A stretch of DNA of 49,889 nt from Rhodopirellula sp. (GTDB lineage Bacteria > Planctomycetota > Planctomycetia > Pirellulales > Pirellulaceae). Below the pieces are notes generated by a model. The model was not told the DNA's origin and searched no databases. It saw only the letters and a program-made list of their open reading frames with translations. Below are positions 42,114-49,889 of this stretch, one piece after another (position 1 is the first letter of the stretch; the number at the start of each line of letters is the position of its first letter). Position numbers and translations under genes: made by a program. Location of the stretch: contig NZGD01000150.1 of the NCBI GenBank assembly GCA_002690925.1, positions 1 to 49,889 of the forward strand, written 5' to 3'.

Positions 42114-43328
42114 CTACGTTGAGGTGCCCCCACCACGCACACCTTGCTCAATGTCAATGATCAATTTGATGCACTCAGGCGGCACCAGAATCAGCACTGA
42201 ATAAATCACCAGGGCAAGAATCAAGGCTAACCAGTAGACCAGAATCAAAAACACAACGCCGGTGAAGGCCATGATCAGCGAGGGTCGATCTCGATTGACT
42301 TCCGCCTTCCTCGCAGAAATCCATGCTCGCCAATCCGAAACCACACTGGCAAGAACCTGTGGTGACACACCCGCATTTCGCTTGATTCGGTCTTTCACCT
42401 GGAAACCGCGAAAGTCATATTTTGACAGCTCATCTAATAAGCGAGAAGCGTTTGCTGCCGTAAGTCCTTGCCCCTGATTCGACGGAGCCAACAAACCTTC
42501 AATGGTTGCATTGTTGTATGTCTCCAGCCTCTGGTCACAAGAACTGCTGGCACTGGAATACTCTGAGTAGCCGTTGTACACAAGGACAAACGGATTACCG
42601 ATAAATGCCAGCGCAGAACAGCCCATCATGATCCACCACAGCAAGACCATCAAATTCCGAAACGCCATGAGCGCCGGATAACGTGAAGCGGACACACTCT
42701 CGAAGCGAATGGAATCTCGCCACCAACCGCGAGAGGAAGTCGGAACAACGCGATTTTGACGGCCAGCGGCAGCACCATATTCTTGTGTTTTCCGATCAGT
42801 AGATTCCCGATCAGCAGGTTCTTCAGTATTAATTTTGCTTGCATCCACATCCGCATCAGCTTCATGTGACGGGACGACGATCTCCGAACTGCCGGATGGT
42901 GCTGGCCCGAGAACTCCTGATGCACTGGATGGCACGTCCTGTGCTGCCGCATCAGCCTGCATGTCCTCAGGATCAACGAGCCATCGGTCATCCACTTCGC
43001 GTGACTGCCCCGCCCGCTGTGCAGCAAGAGCCTCACCGGAGTCGTAGCCTAGGTTGTGATCAACTCCTGAGCCCCCCAATTTCTGAGCTTTGGCCTCCTC
43101 GGACTTTTTCTGTTTAGCCGCTGACTTTGCCTCCTGTGCCAAACGGCGTTTCTCGGCTGCCTGCTTCAGTTTCTGTTGCCCCGGAACCTTGAAACCCTGC
43201 CCACACTCGGGGCATTTGTCATGAGTCCCTGCCTCAGAAAGCATCGCACTCAAACGCAACTTACATTTGGGACAATCGAATTTCACGATCGGCTTACCGA
43301 CAAGATTCTTCGTGTACTCAACAGACAT
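42114..43328 (-). CDS. Zinc-ribbon membrane protein
   Basis: The product has about 404 residues from ATG 43328. The N-terminal zinc ribbon has two CPxC knuckles (FDCPKCKLRL and DKCPECGQGF). A Lys/Ala/Glu-rich helix and a long low-complexity acidic region follow. Membrane helices lie at FRNLMVLLWWIMMGCSALAF and at the C-terminus (MAFTGVVFLILVYWLALI, ALVIYSVLILVPPE). Between them a soluble helical segment (ETYNNATIEGLL to SDWRAWISARKAE) is flanked by the membrane parts. Planctomycetes have many such zinc-ribbon/membrane proteins with no assigned role. The frame extends to 43379 but ATG 43328 starts just before conserved residues. Confidence 0.75.
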   Translation of the reverse strand: MSVEYTKNLVGKPIVKFDCPKCKLRLSAMLSEAGTHDKCPECGQGFKVPGQQKLKQAAEKRRLAQEAKSAAKQKKSEEAKAQKLGGSGVDHNLGYDSGEALAAQRAGQSREVDDRWLVDPEDMQADAAAQDVPSSASGVLGPAPSGSSEIVVPSHEADADVDASKINTEEPADRESTDRKTQEYGAAAGRQNRVVPTSSRGWWRDSIRFESVSASRYPALMAFRNLMVLLWWIMMGCSALAFIGNPFVLVYNGYSEYSSASSSCDQRLETYNNATIEGLLAPSNQGQGLTAANASRLLDELSKYDFRGFQVKDRIKRNAGVSPQVLASVVSDWRAWISARKAEVNRDRPSLIMAFTGVVFLILVYWLALILALVIYSVLILVPPECIKLIIDIEQGVRGGGTST

Positions 43329-43973
43329 TGCGAATTCTTTGAGGCAGAAAGTTGGTGGCTGAGCAATGGACTGATGCAAACTTTTATCAGCAGAGATAAA
43401 TCCCCCACTACGATACCAACCTCACTCTGCGTCTGCTCGCCTCGCATCAAATTTTCGCTTCTCGAAAACCACACTTTACCTCCGCTTGCATAGCACAAAC
43501 CGAAAACACAAAAACCAGACTCCGATTCGGCACGGGATTCCTTTTGAATGCACAAAAGGTATTGAATTCTTGAATGCAAACCTTCGCACAACCCACTGCG
43601 TCAACCAGAGCAAAACCACGGTCATGGCCTGACAACTTTCATTGAGTACACAAATGCACCACTGACTTGGGCAACCTTGGGATCCACCGACTGCATCGCT
43701 GGGAAATGCAACCCGACCGCACCTCATGCTCCTGACTAAAGCTCGAACATCGATTGTCAGAAAACCAATGTCCGTAGTGTCCTGAACACGACTGCCAAAC
43801 ACAGGCTTAACAACTCATGCATTGAAGCAAACCGAATCAGAAACACCGAGACACGCTTTCACACACATCACGGGACTGAGCAAAACATCCATCGAACCTA
43901 AACTCGCCACTGAGAGCTGTTCTCTGCACTGAACCAATGAACGACACATCTACCGGGATCGAACGTCAGATTC
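43329..43973. other. Gap of about 640 bases without a supported gene
   Basis: Several overlapping minus-strand open frames (43283-43591, 43476-43802) are Cys- and Ser-rich with no family motifs. This is the downstream region of the GT39 gene and the promoter of the zinc-ribbon gene. No RNA gene was recognised. Confidence 0.35.
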
Positions 43974-45518
43974 CTAAAACGAGCCTCGTGACCGCTCCGC
44001 AATGCGTGTCGTGAATGTGGAACGCAATGTCCGAAAATGATAGGTCGCTGTCGCACCCTCAGAGCCATACCGCATCGGCAATTCAACCCGCACCCAAGGT
44101 GATTCGAGGTCAACTCCTGCCGTGTCCGTCGCAACCTGCTTCAGAAAAGAACTCCGCTGCTCACGGGTCTGACTCTCTGTCACTAATACGACCAATCCAG
44201 TAGCACCTGCGGGATTCTCTGGAAGCGACGACTCCGTATCATGTGACATGATCGTACTATCGGGCAGAAATACTCTTAGGTTGCCTCCAAGCCGCATATC
44301 AGGGGTCACAACAATTTGTGGCTTTGTGTCCAACTGGTTCTCGATCTCAACTGCCAATAGATCGTATGGCATATTCAACCAGCAATACTTGCCTCTCCAC
44401 TGTCCGGCCAGCGGACGCACCATCATCGCACAAAGAAGAACAAGCATGATCGCAACTGTCATGACTTGTGCCAAGTTTTGCGTCCGGGGCCGCACTAAGA
44501 CGTGACCACCAAATCGCAGCACGAGATACGCTGGCAACAAACAGACAAACGGTTGAAACCAACGATTTTTGAATTCAATTGCATGACCTGACAACACCAG
44601 CATGAACAGGATTGTCAAAACGACGAGCAAAAACCTCTCGATCAGCAACATCGCCGACCGCGTCTTTGCGGTCGACTCGGGGATGGAGTTGTTTTTCCGT
44701 ACGTAAAGCACCATGAACACAAACAAAGTTAACCCACAACAGGCAAAAGCTGAAATCAAAAAAGCCTGAGACCCCAACCACATATTATCGAACCAAAATT
44801 CAGACCTGTCTCCAGTCAACGTTTGCACGGTTTTGCGAGACGCTATCATCGAATGGTCCAGCACCCACAGCAAATGCGGAGTCAGCATCATCGCTGCTAT
44901 CGCAACTGACAACAGCATCCTGTTGTTCAACACTAGTGGTCGGTACTCCTTGATTGTGAGAGCGGCAAGTATAAAACCGACAACAACGATTCCAAAATTA
45001 TATTTGAACAGGATACCCGCAGCGACAATCAACCCGAGACAAGCATAACCGATCCATGGCCTGGGGAATCTCTGCCCCGCCATCCGTACGATGCAATAAA
45101 ACAAGGCGCACGTCATGCACGTCGCGGCAACCGTGTGCGAAAGATCACGATGACTTTCCCATGCAATCTGCGGAATAGTAAACATCCCCAACGATCCAAC
45201 AATTGCCAGTGGCACACTATCTGTGACTTCCTCAACGGCTCTGAACAGCAGCCAATAGGTCAGTAGCAGAAAGCCATTTTTCATCACAGCCATCGCAAAT
45301 GCATTACAACCCAACACTTCGAAAAAGAGGGTTTGGATCCATGTGTAAAGAGGTGGCTGACTGTTGTATCCCCAAGCCAGACTTTGAGACAAAAACGACT
45401 GTTCGGATTCATCGAAGTTGAGCGATGGCGAGATGAAGCCCCGCAGTATCGCATGCGCACAAAAATAGACAGCCAATCCGATCAAGACAACAGAGCGACG
45501 ATTGAACTTACGGTCCAT
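43974..45518 (-). CDS. GT39/ArnT-like membrane glycosyltransferase
   Basis: This 514-residue polytopic protein of the PMT_2/ArnT class transfers a sugar from a polyprenyl-phosphate donor on the outer face of the inner membrane. The first loop carries NFDESEQSFLSQSLAWGYNS with the acidic pair expected as catalytic/metal-binding residues, followed by QPPLYTWIQTLF. About ten hydrophobic helices follow, and the C-terminal third is a periplasmic domain. It begins 3 bases after the end of the GT2 gene, so the two form an operon and probably a pathway: the GT2 enzyme makes a polyprenyl-phosphate sugar that this protein uses. The acceptor (protein, lipid A or other envelope molecule) is unknown. Confidence 0.85.
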   Translation of the reverse strand: MDRKFNRRSVVLIGLAVYFCAHAILRGFISPSLNFDESEQSFLSQSLAWGYNSQPPLYTWIQTLFFEVLGCNAFAMAVMKNGFLLLTYWLLFRAVEEVTDSVPLAIVGSLGMFTIPQIAWESHRDLSHTVAATCMTCALFYCIVRMAGQRFPRPWIGYACLGLIVAAGILFKYNFGIVVVGFILAALTIKEYRPLVLNNRMLLSVAIAAMMLTPHLLWVLDHSMIASRKTVQTLTGDRSEFWFDNMWLGSQAFLISAFACCGLTLFVFMVLYVRKNNSIPESTAKTRSAMLLIERFLLVVLTILFMLVLSGHAIEFKNRWFQPFVCLLPAYLVLRFGGHVLVRPRTQNLAQVMTVAIMLVLLCAMMVRPLAGQWRGKYCWLNMPYDLLAVEIENQLDTKPQIVVTPDMRLGGNLRVFLPDSTIMSHDTESSLPENPAGATGLVVLVTESQTREQRSSFLKQVATDTAGVDLESPWVRVELPMRYGSEGATATYHFRTLRSTFTTRIAERSRGSF

Positions 45519-45521
45519 TTT

Positions 45522-46628
45522 TCAAGCTGCCCGCCGGAATGGGACGTGAACAACCTCACTATTTGAATCAGGGTTGAATAGTCCAGCGTCACAGGAAGCG
45601 CCATTACCATACGTCTCGCGAACTGCATACGTGGACTTATTTGACGATTCAAAATAGATACGCGTCAACATTTCAGCCATCACGCCAAAACAGATCAACT
45701 GCAGCGAAGAAAGCATGGCAAGACCACCGAGAAGGAACATGGGACGCGTGCCAATATCTTCCCCGACAACCAGCTTGGAAAACATCACCATTCCCATCAT
45801 CACAACACCCACGGCTCCCACGGCAAGTCCAAGCGTTCCAAAGAAATGCCCCGGCCTGGCACGGTACTTCAAAAAGAACAACACCGATACCAAATCCAAA
45901 ACAACGCGAATCGTCCGAGAGATCCCGTATTTGGACTGACCAAACTGACGTGGGGAATGATTCACATCAATCTCACCGATACGATTCGGGTGAGTGACCG
46001 ACGCAATCCACGCCGGAATGAATCGATGCATTTCTCCCAGAAGCGAAATTTGGCGAATGATACTCGCTCGATAAATCTTCAGACTGCAGCCGTAATCCCG
46101 AATCTTGACTCCCGTTACTTTGGCAATCAGACGATTGGCAATCCAAGAAGGAATCAAACGTAGAATCAAACCGTCTTTGCGTTTTGCACGCTTACCAACC
46201 AACAAATCGAGATCATGTGCCCGCAAATGATCCACCATTCGCGGAATGTCTGCAGGATCATTCTGCAGATCACCGTCAAGCGTTGCGATTAACTCACCGC
46301 AAGCATGATCAATACCAGCCTGCATCGCTGCGGTTTGCCCGAAGTTACGATTCATCGTGACCACGCGGGTCGGCAGTGAAATGCCTGCACACGCGTCGTT
46401 TGCTGCCTGAACCGTCGAATCCGTGCTGCCATCATCTACAAGAATTAGTTCCCAAGTGACTGGTTGAGCACTATCCGCAGCCGACGCCTCCGCTTGTTCA
46501 TGTGCATCACAAATGGCTGCTACCAAATGCCCAACCGACTCTTCTTCGTTGTACAAAGGAACGACAACTGAAAGGTCCAAATCAGTAGATCGGTCGTGGC
46601 TTGTGACATCCATGTCATTCGTTTTCAT
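45522..46628 (-). CDS. GT2 polyprenyl-phosphate glycosyltransferase
   Basis: The product has about 368 residues from ATG 46628; the frame runs upstream to 47030 with unlikely sequence. The GT-A domain has SVVVPLYNEEESV, LILVDDGSTDST (DDGS 65-68), TLDGDLQNDP with the D-x-D metal site (118-120) and FGQSKYGISRT near the acceptor site. Two C-terminal membrane helices follow (FFGTLGLAVGAVGVVMMGMV and the LLGGLAMLSSLQLICFGVMA segment). This is the dolichol-phosphate-mannose synthase/ArnC-like layout. It should transfer a nucleotide-activated sugar to undecaprenyl phosphate, which the adjacent GT39 enzyme would use. Confidence 0.9.
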   Translation of the reverse strand: MKTNDMDVTSHDRSTDLDLSVVVPLYNEEESVGHLVAAICDAHEQAEASAADSAQPVTWELILVDDGSTDSTVQAANDACAGISLPTRVVTMNRNFGQTAAMQAGIDHACGELIATLDGDLQNDPADIPRMVDHLRAHDLDLLVGKRAKRKDGLILRLIPSWIANRLIAKVTGVKIRDYGCSLKIYRASIIRQISLLGEMHRFIPAWIASVTHPNRIGEIDVNHSPRQFGQSKYGISRTIRVVLDLVSVLFFLKYRARPGHFFGTLGLAVGAVGVVMMGMVMFSKLVVGEDIGTRPMFLLGGLAMLSSLQLICFGVMAEMLTRIYFESSNKSTYAVRETYGNGASCDAGLFNPDSNSEVVHVPFRRAA

Positions 46629-47272
46629 GCTATAGGTTTCTTGATTTCCCTCATCAGACTGCTCAACCCAAAGGCAGCCCCATGCCACCCTCATCGTTGA
46701 GCTGGCATTTGCCATACCTGCGTCACCTACTGCCACTAAATCGTCCACGGCGGTCGCAACGCAAACCTGGCTTGGAACGGTAACATTCCACGGATAATAG
46801 GAACAGATCAAGTTTCCATGAGGCTGGTTGATAGCCAGGCCGTATGCAGTGGCAAATTGGAAGCGACGTTCTACCCCCGGCCCATCAAATCCACGCATAA
46901 CCAGATAAAAAACCAACGTCAAACGCGAACTGACACAGAAAGAAGAGCCGTTTACGTTTGAAAACAGAGTACTTTGATCGAATTCAATCCATCTAAATTG
47001 GATGCTCGGTTTTGCCCCAAAAGACCACAAGCCCGCGAAATCTGGTCCACCAAGCTGCTGTGGCTTGCTAGCATTTCACTACCGACCCGACATAGGGTCA
47101 GCGATTCTGCGAACTGACACAACTGGGTAAAGCTAAAAATCGTTTCTCTGCGTTTTCACATCCTCAACATGAGGCAGTTTACGACAGCACTCACTTAGCG
47201 TGGACTGGCTAGCATGAATGCGAATCGCTGAGAGGACTCAACCATTACATAACACAGCAACACGAACCACTC
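46629..47272. other. Divergent region of about 640 bases
   Basis: It lies between the divergent GT2 and serine-hydrolase genes. The part up to 47030 is open in the GT2 frame but its residues do not resemble the family, so it is treated as non-coding leader. Promoters for both genes are expected; no repeat or RNA gene was seen. Confidence 0.35.
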
Positions 47273-48529
47273 ATGATTTACCGAACTCGTCGCTTGCGTC
47301 ATTTTATCCTTCATTTATCAAAGCCCCTTTCTCGTGAAGCAGTGCTTCGGGTCAGTTGTTTCGCATTCGCGTGGGTAACGTTTAATCAGATACTTGCAAC
47401 CACAGCCTCGACCGCAGCCGAATTAAGTGTTGACCAACCGGACAAAGTCGATGTTGACCCCACGACATTGAATCAGGCGGCATCACTGATTCGAGAATCA
47501 GTTACGGAGGGCAGGGTTCCGGGTGCTGTGATTCTTGTAGCGAGGAAGGGAAAGATCATTTTACATCAGGCATTTGGACATCGAGATTTGCAACGCAATC
47601 AGCGGATGCAGAATGACTCACTCTTCCGCATGGCCTCGAATAGCAAAGCGATCACCGCCGCTGGAATCATGTTATTGGTTGAAGATGGGAAGCTGAAATT
47701 GGACAAACCGGTAGGCACCTATTTAAAAGCTTTCCAGAATAAAAAGTGGGACGCCATCACACTTCGTCACCTGCTGACGCATACCAGTGGCATTCGCATC
47801 AAGCCATTGTTCGTGACTCCATTACTGCAAAAGTCAGCAATTCACCCCCAGGCCCCGGACCTTCGCTTGGAAGTCAATCGATTTGCAGCAATCGCGCCTC
47901 AGGAGTCTGCGGGAAAAACTTATTCCTACAACAATGCCTGCTACAACACACTGGCTGCCGTGATCGAAGAAGTCACAGGCTCCTACAAGCAACATCTTCA
48001 CGATCGCATTTACCAACCACTGGGCATGCTTGATAGTTGCAATCACGAGTCGGATGCAGACCACAACCGAATGTCCACCGTTCTCAGACGCCAGCGGGAT
48101 GGAACATGGAGCGTGGGCTGGAAACCGGGCGACGCACCAGACTGGCCTTTCCCACGTGGCTCAGGTGGCATGGTTTCGAGTGCCCGAGACTACGCACTTT
48201 TTTGCCAAATGCTTCTCAACGAGGGACGATACGGAAATAGGCAAATCATGAGCAAAGAGTCGGTCATGGAAATGACCAACCCGCAAGACAACCACTGTGA
48301 GGCTGCAATCAACTACGGCTTGGGATGGAGCGTGAGCGAACCTGGTGGCGTATTTTCGCACAGTGGCTCGGATGGTACCTTCGTCTGGGTGGACCCCAAT
48401 CGCGACTTGATTGGGATGCTGCTGACTCAGTGCAACGGGATCAAGCCACCACGAACCGAATTCCGGAAGCTTGTTGAATTAGCCTGCATTGGCCCAGACG
48501 GTGCGAGGGGCGAAGTGCACAGCAAGTGA
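47273..48529 (+). CDS. Exported serine hydrolase of the beta-lactamase class C family
   Basis: This 418-residue protein has an N-terminal signal region (about 1-50) and a class C beta-lactamase-like (PF00144) domain. Motif 1 is FRMASNSKAIT with Ser122-x-x-Lys125, motif 2 is the Tyr-x-Asn within SYNNACYN, and motif 3 is HSGSDGT near the C-terminus. Family members include esterases, D-amino-acid-peptide hydrolases and PBP-like enzymes; true beta-lactamase activity cannot be assumed. HSG in place of KTG is typical of the esterase and peptidase branches. It is convergent with the PIG-L gene with about 24 bases between stops. Confidence 0.9.
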   Translation: MIYRTRRLRHFILHLSKPLSREAVLRVSCFAFAWVTFNQILATTASTAAELSVDQPDKVDVDPTTLNQAASLIRESVTEGRVPGAVILVARKGKIILHQAFGHRDLQRNQRMQNDSLFRMASNSKAITAAGIMLLVEDGKLKLDKPVGTYLKAFQNKKWDAITLRHLLTHTSGIRIKPLFVTPLLQKSAIHPQAPDLRLEVNRFAAIAPQESAGKTYSYNNACYNTLAAVIEEVTGSYKQHLHDRIYQPLGMLDSCNHESDADHNRMSTVLRRQRDGTWSVGWKPGDAPDWPFPRGSGGMVSSARDYALFCQMLLNEGRYGNRQIMSKESVMEMTNPQDNHCEAAINYGLGWSVSEPGGVFSHSGSDGTFVWVDPNRDLIGMLLTQCNGIKPPRTEFRKLVELACIGPDGARGEVHSK

Positions 48530-48553
48530 TCCGCAACTGCGTCATGCAGAGGC

Positions 48554-49459
48554 TCATTGGCTGGGTAAAAATGGAAACAACTTCCGAACATCAGCATCCG
48601 ACGGCTGGCGGCCATACTCGCAGATTTCGAAGGCTTCCGCATACTTGACGCTTTTCGCATGCTCTTCTCCGTACCAGCGAATCAAGCCACTACGAAAGCG
48701 TTTTGCCTCACCTGACTGACGTTTGACCCACTTTTCTCTTAACCACTGAGCACGCAACTCGGGCTGAGAGGCAGGAGGCGCTGCATCCATACGCTCCTGG
48801 CTTCCCAGAGCGCCACCTTCAAACGTCTGCGACACCAGTGCTGTCAGTGCATCGACCTTGCGTTCAAATACTGGATCGACATCAACCACGATGTCTGCTT
48901 CAAAAGGATACGGTTTCTGAAAGCGATCACTGGAGTACAGGAAGACAGGGTTCTTTTTCAGCGGTGTCACCAACGGCATAAAAAACGGAACAGCTACCAT
49001 GTAAGCGGCGTCTTGAACCAGCACACCGACATAACGATGATCTGGATGATAATCCCATGGGCGATGCGAGATCACGACATCGGCATTCCATTCACGAATC
49101 AGCCGGGTAATTTTGCGTCGGTTCTCAAGCGTCGGCATCAGCTCCCCATCGTGTATATCCAGAACTTCCGAGGTCACGCCCAAGGTCTTCGCTACTTCCG
49201 CTGACTCGGCCGACCGACGCCGGGCCAATGCCCCACCAGCCATCGCCCAATGCCCAATGTCTCCATTGGTCACCGAAACCAATTTGACGTGGTGCCCCTG
49301 CTCTGCCCATAAAGCCGCTGCACCACCAGCCTTGTACTCGGCATCATCGGGATGTGCACCAAAAACAATGATTCGCAATTTGGAAGTGTCCCTGAAATCC
49401 TCAGCCGTCGTGGCTTCCAAAAAACAACAGGTCGAAACGAGCAACAGAAAAATTTTCAT
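48554..49459 (-). CDS. Exported PIG-L family deacetylase
   Basis: The 301-residue product is a zinc-dependent LmbE/PIG-L amidohydrolase that removes N-acetyl groups from GlcNAc-type sugars. FGAHPDDAEY (His36, Asp38, Asp39) and YHPDHRYVG (138-141) are the zinc and catalytic motifs. TNGDIGHWAMAGG and RRRSAESAEVAKTLGV are the other conserved blocks. The N-terminus (FLLLVSTCCFLEATTAEDF) is a signal peptide, so the enzyme acts outside the cytoplasm. GGAG lies 7 bases before ATG 49459. Planctomycete members are frequently secreted in sugar-degradation loci; the natural substrate is unknown. Confidence 0.93.
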   Translation of the reverse strand: MKIFLLLVSTCCFLEATTAEDFRDTSKLRIIVFGAHPDDAEYKAGGAAALWAEQGHHVKLVSVTNGDIGHWAMAGGALARRRSAESAEVAKTLGVTSEVLDIHDGELMPTLENRRKITRLIREWNADVVISHRPWDYHPDHRYVGVLVQDAAYMVAVPFFMPLVTPLKKNPVFLYSSDRFQKPYPFEADIVVDVDPVFERKVDALTALVSQTFEGGALGSQERMDAAPPASQPELRAQWLREKWVKRQSGEAKRFRSGLIRWYGEEHAKSVKYAEAFEICEYGRQPSDADVRKLFPFLPSQ

Positions 49460-49889
49460 TAAAAAGCTCCAGTCTTGAGCACCGCCAGTGGCATTGATGA
49501 ATTGCAGGCACGAACACCAGCAAGAAAGACAAGTACATTGTACTCAAATCCACCCCACAAGAATGATGTGCAGCAAGCTCATCCTAAGTGTGCGCATTCT
49601 CTTTACTAACTCATTCACTCAGAGATGCCATACAGCCCGCAGCACTGAAAACAAAAACAGATCTGGGCGAATCACCAACCTAAAATTACCGAGAATGCAG
49701 TACGGATTCAAAAGCCATTCAACAAAGCCAACAATCTTAGCGCCCCGTTGCAATCACGCTTATGCCAAACACGCTTATGCATTCAGCTGTTCTGTCCACC
49801 CAATGCTTGCCATTACATACCTGCCACCACTAACGGGCAGAACACGTTGTAGCCCCCCACCTGAACAGTGAACTACAAACCACCAACAC
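49460..49889. other. Right-edge sequence without a supported gene
   Basis: The plus-strand open frame 49488-49871 has unusual composition and no family motif, so it is not called. A CACGCTTATGC sequence is repeated twice at about 49755-49780. The left end holds the PIG-L promoter. Confidence 0.35.

Noticed and set aside
49488..49871. Plus-strand open frame of 127 codons at the right edge
   Set aside because: No start signal, no recognisable domain and composition unlike neighbouring genes.

Overview
This window most resembles a chromosome segment of a planctomycete, probably Pirellulaceae-like (inference). The grounds are an LEPR-XLL type N-terminus on a giant secreted amylase-like protein (13978-18975), a giant nSTAND1/WD40/TPR protein next to a Ser/Thr kinase, secreted DUF1080, PQQ-propeller and GH127 proteins, a Trp/Cys/His-rich PDZ protein, weak or absent Shine-Dalgarno sites at many genes, and long gaps with no detectable gene. 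Base composition looks moderate by eye. I saw no rRNA, tRNA, CRISPR array or intact mobile element.

Layout. 0.2-6.3 kb: secreted PQQ-propeller protein, SAM methyltransferase, beta-carbonic anhydrase, secreted DUF1080 protein, and a DUF3050 protein with a C-terminal HTH-like extension. 6.3-13.9 kb: FG-GAP/zincin fusion, coiled-coil lipoprotein-like protein, secreted sugar-isomerase-like TIM barrel, PDZ protein, second methyltransferase. 13.9-19.0 kb: the 1665-residue GH13/tandem-repeat/dockerin protein. 19.4-24.8 kb: decayed SDR pseudogene, two poorly characterised proteins, a voltage-gated-type K+ channel, and an IS3-type transposase remnant. 24.8-28.0 kb: GyrI-like protein, IspH, an overlapping membrane protein/winged-helix regulator pair, and a small anchored protein. 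28.4-38.9 kb: a two-gene operon on the minus strand. 39.5-49.5 kb: GH127 arabinofuranosidase, zinc-ribbon membrane protein, a GT2/GT39 pair, a serine hydrolase and a PIG-L deacetylase.

The most striking region is 28397-38947. A soluble Hanks-type kinase carrying three consecutive TIR-like regions is followed closely by a membrane-anchored nSTAND1 ATPase with WD40 repeats, TPRs and three copies of a roughly 190-residue module ending in a W-x-NP-x-P...PFL signature. The combination of sensor scaffold, STAND switch, kinase and TIR-like domains resembles conflict or programmed-response systems proposed for multicellular bacteria; this exact pairing may be undescribed, but that could not be checked here. 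Much of the rest is an exported carbohydrate-processing set (DUF1080, TIM-barrel isomerase, GH13, GH127, PIG-L) plus a lipid-linked glycosylation pair. These loci lie far apart and do not form one operon.
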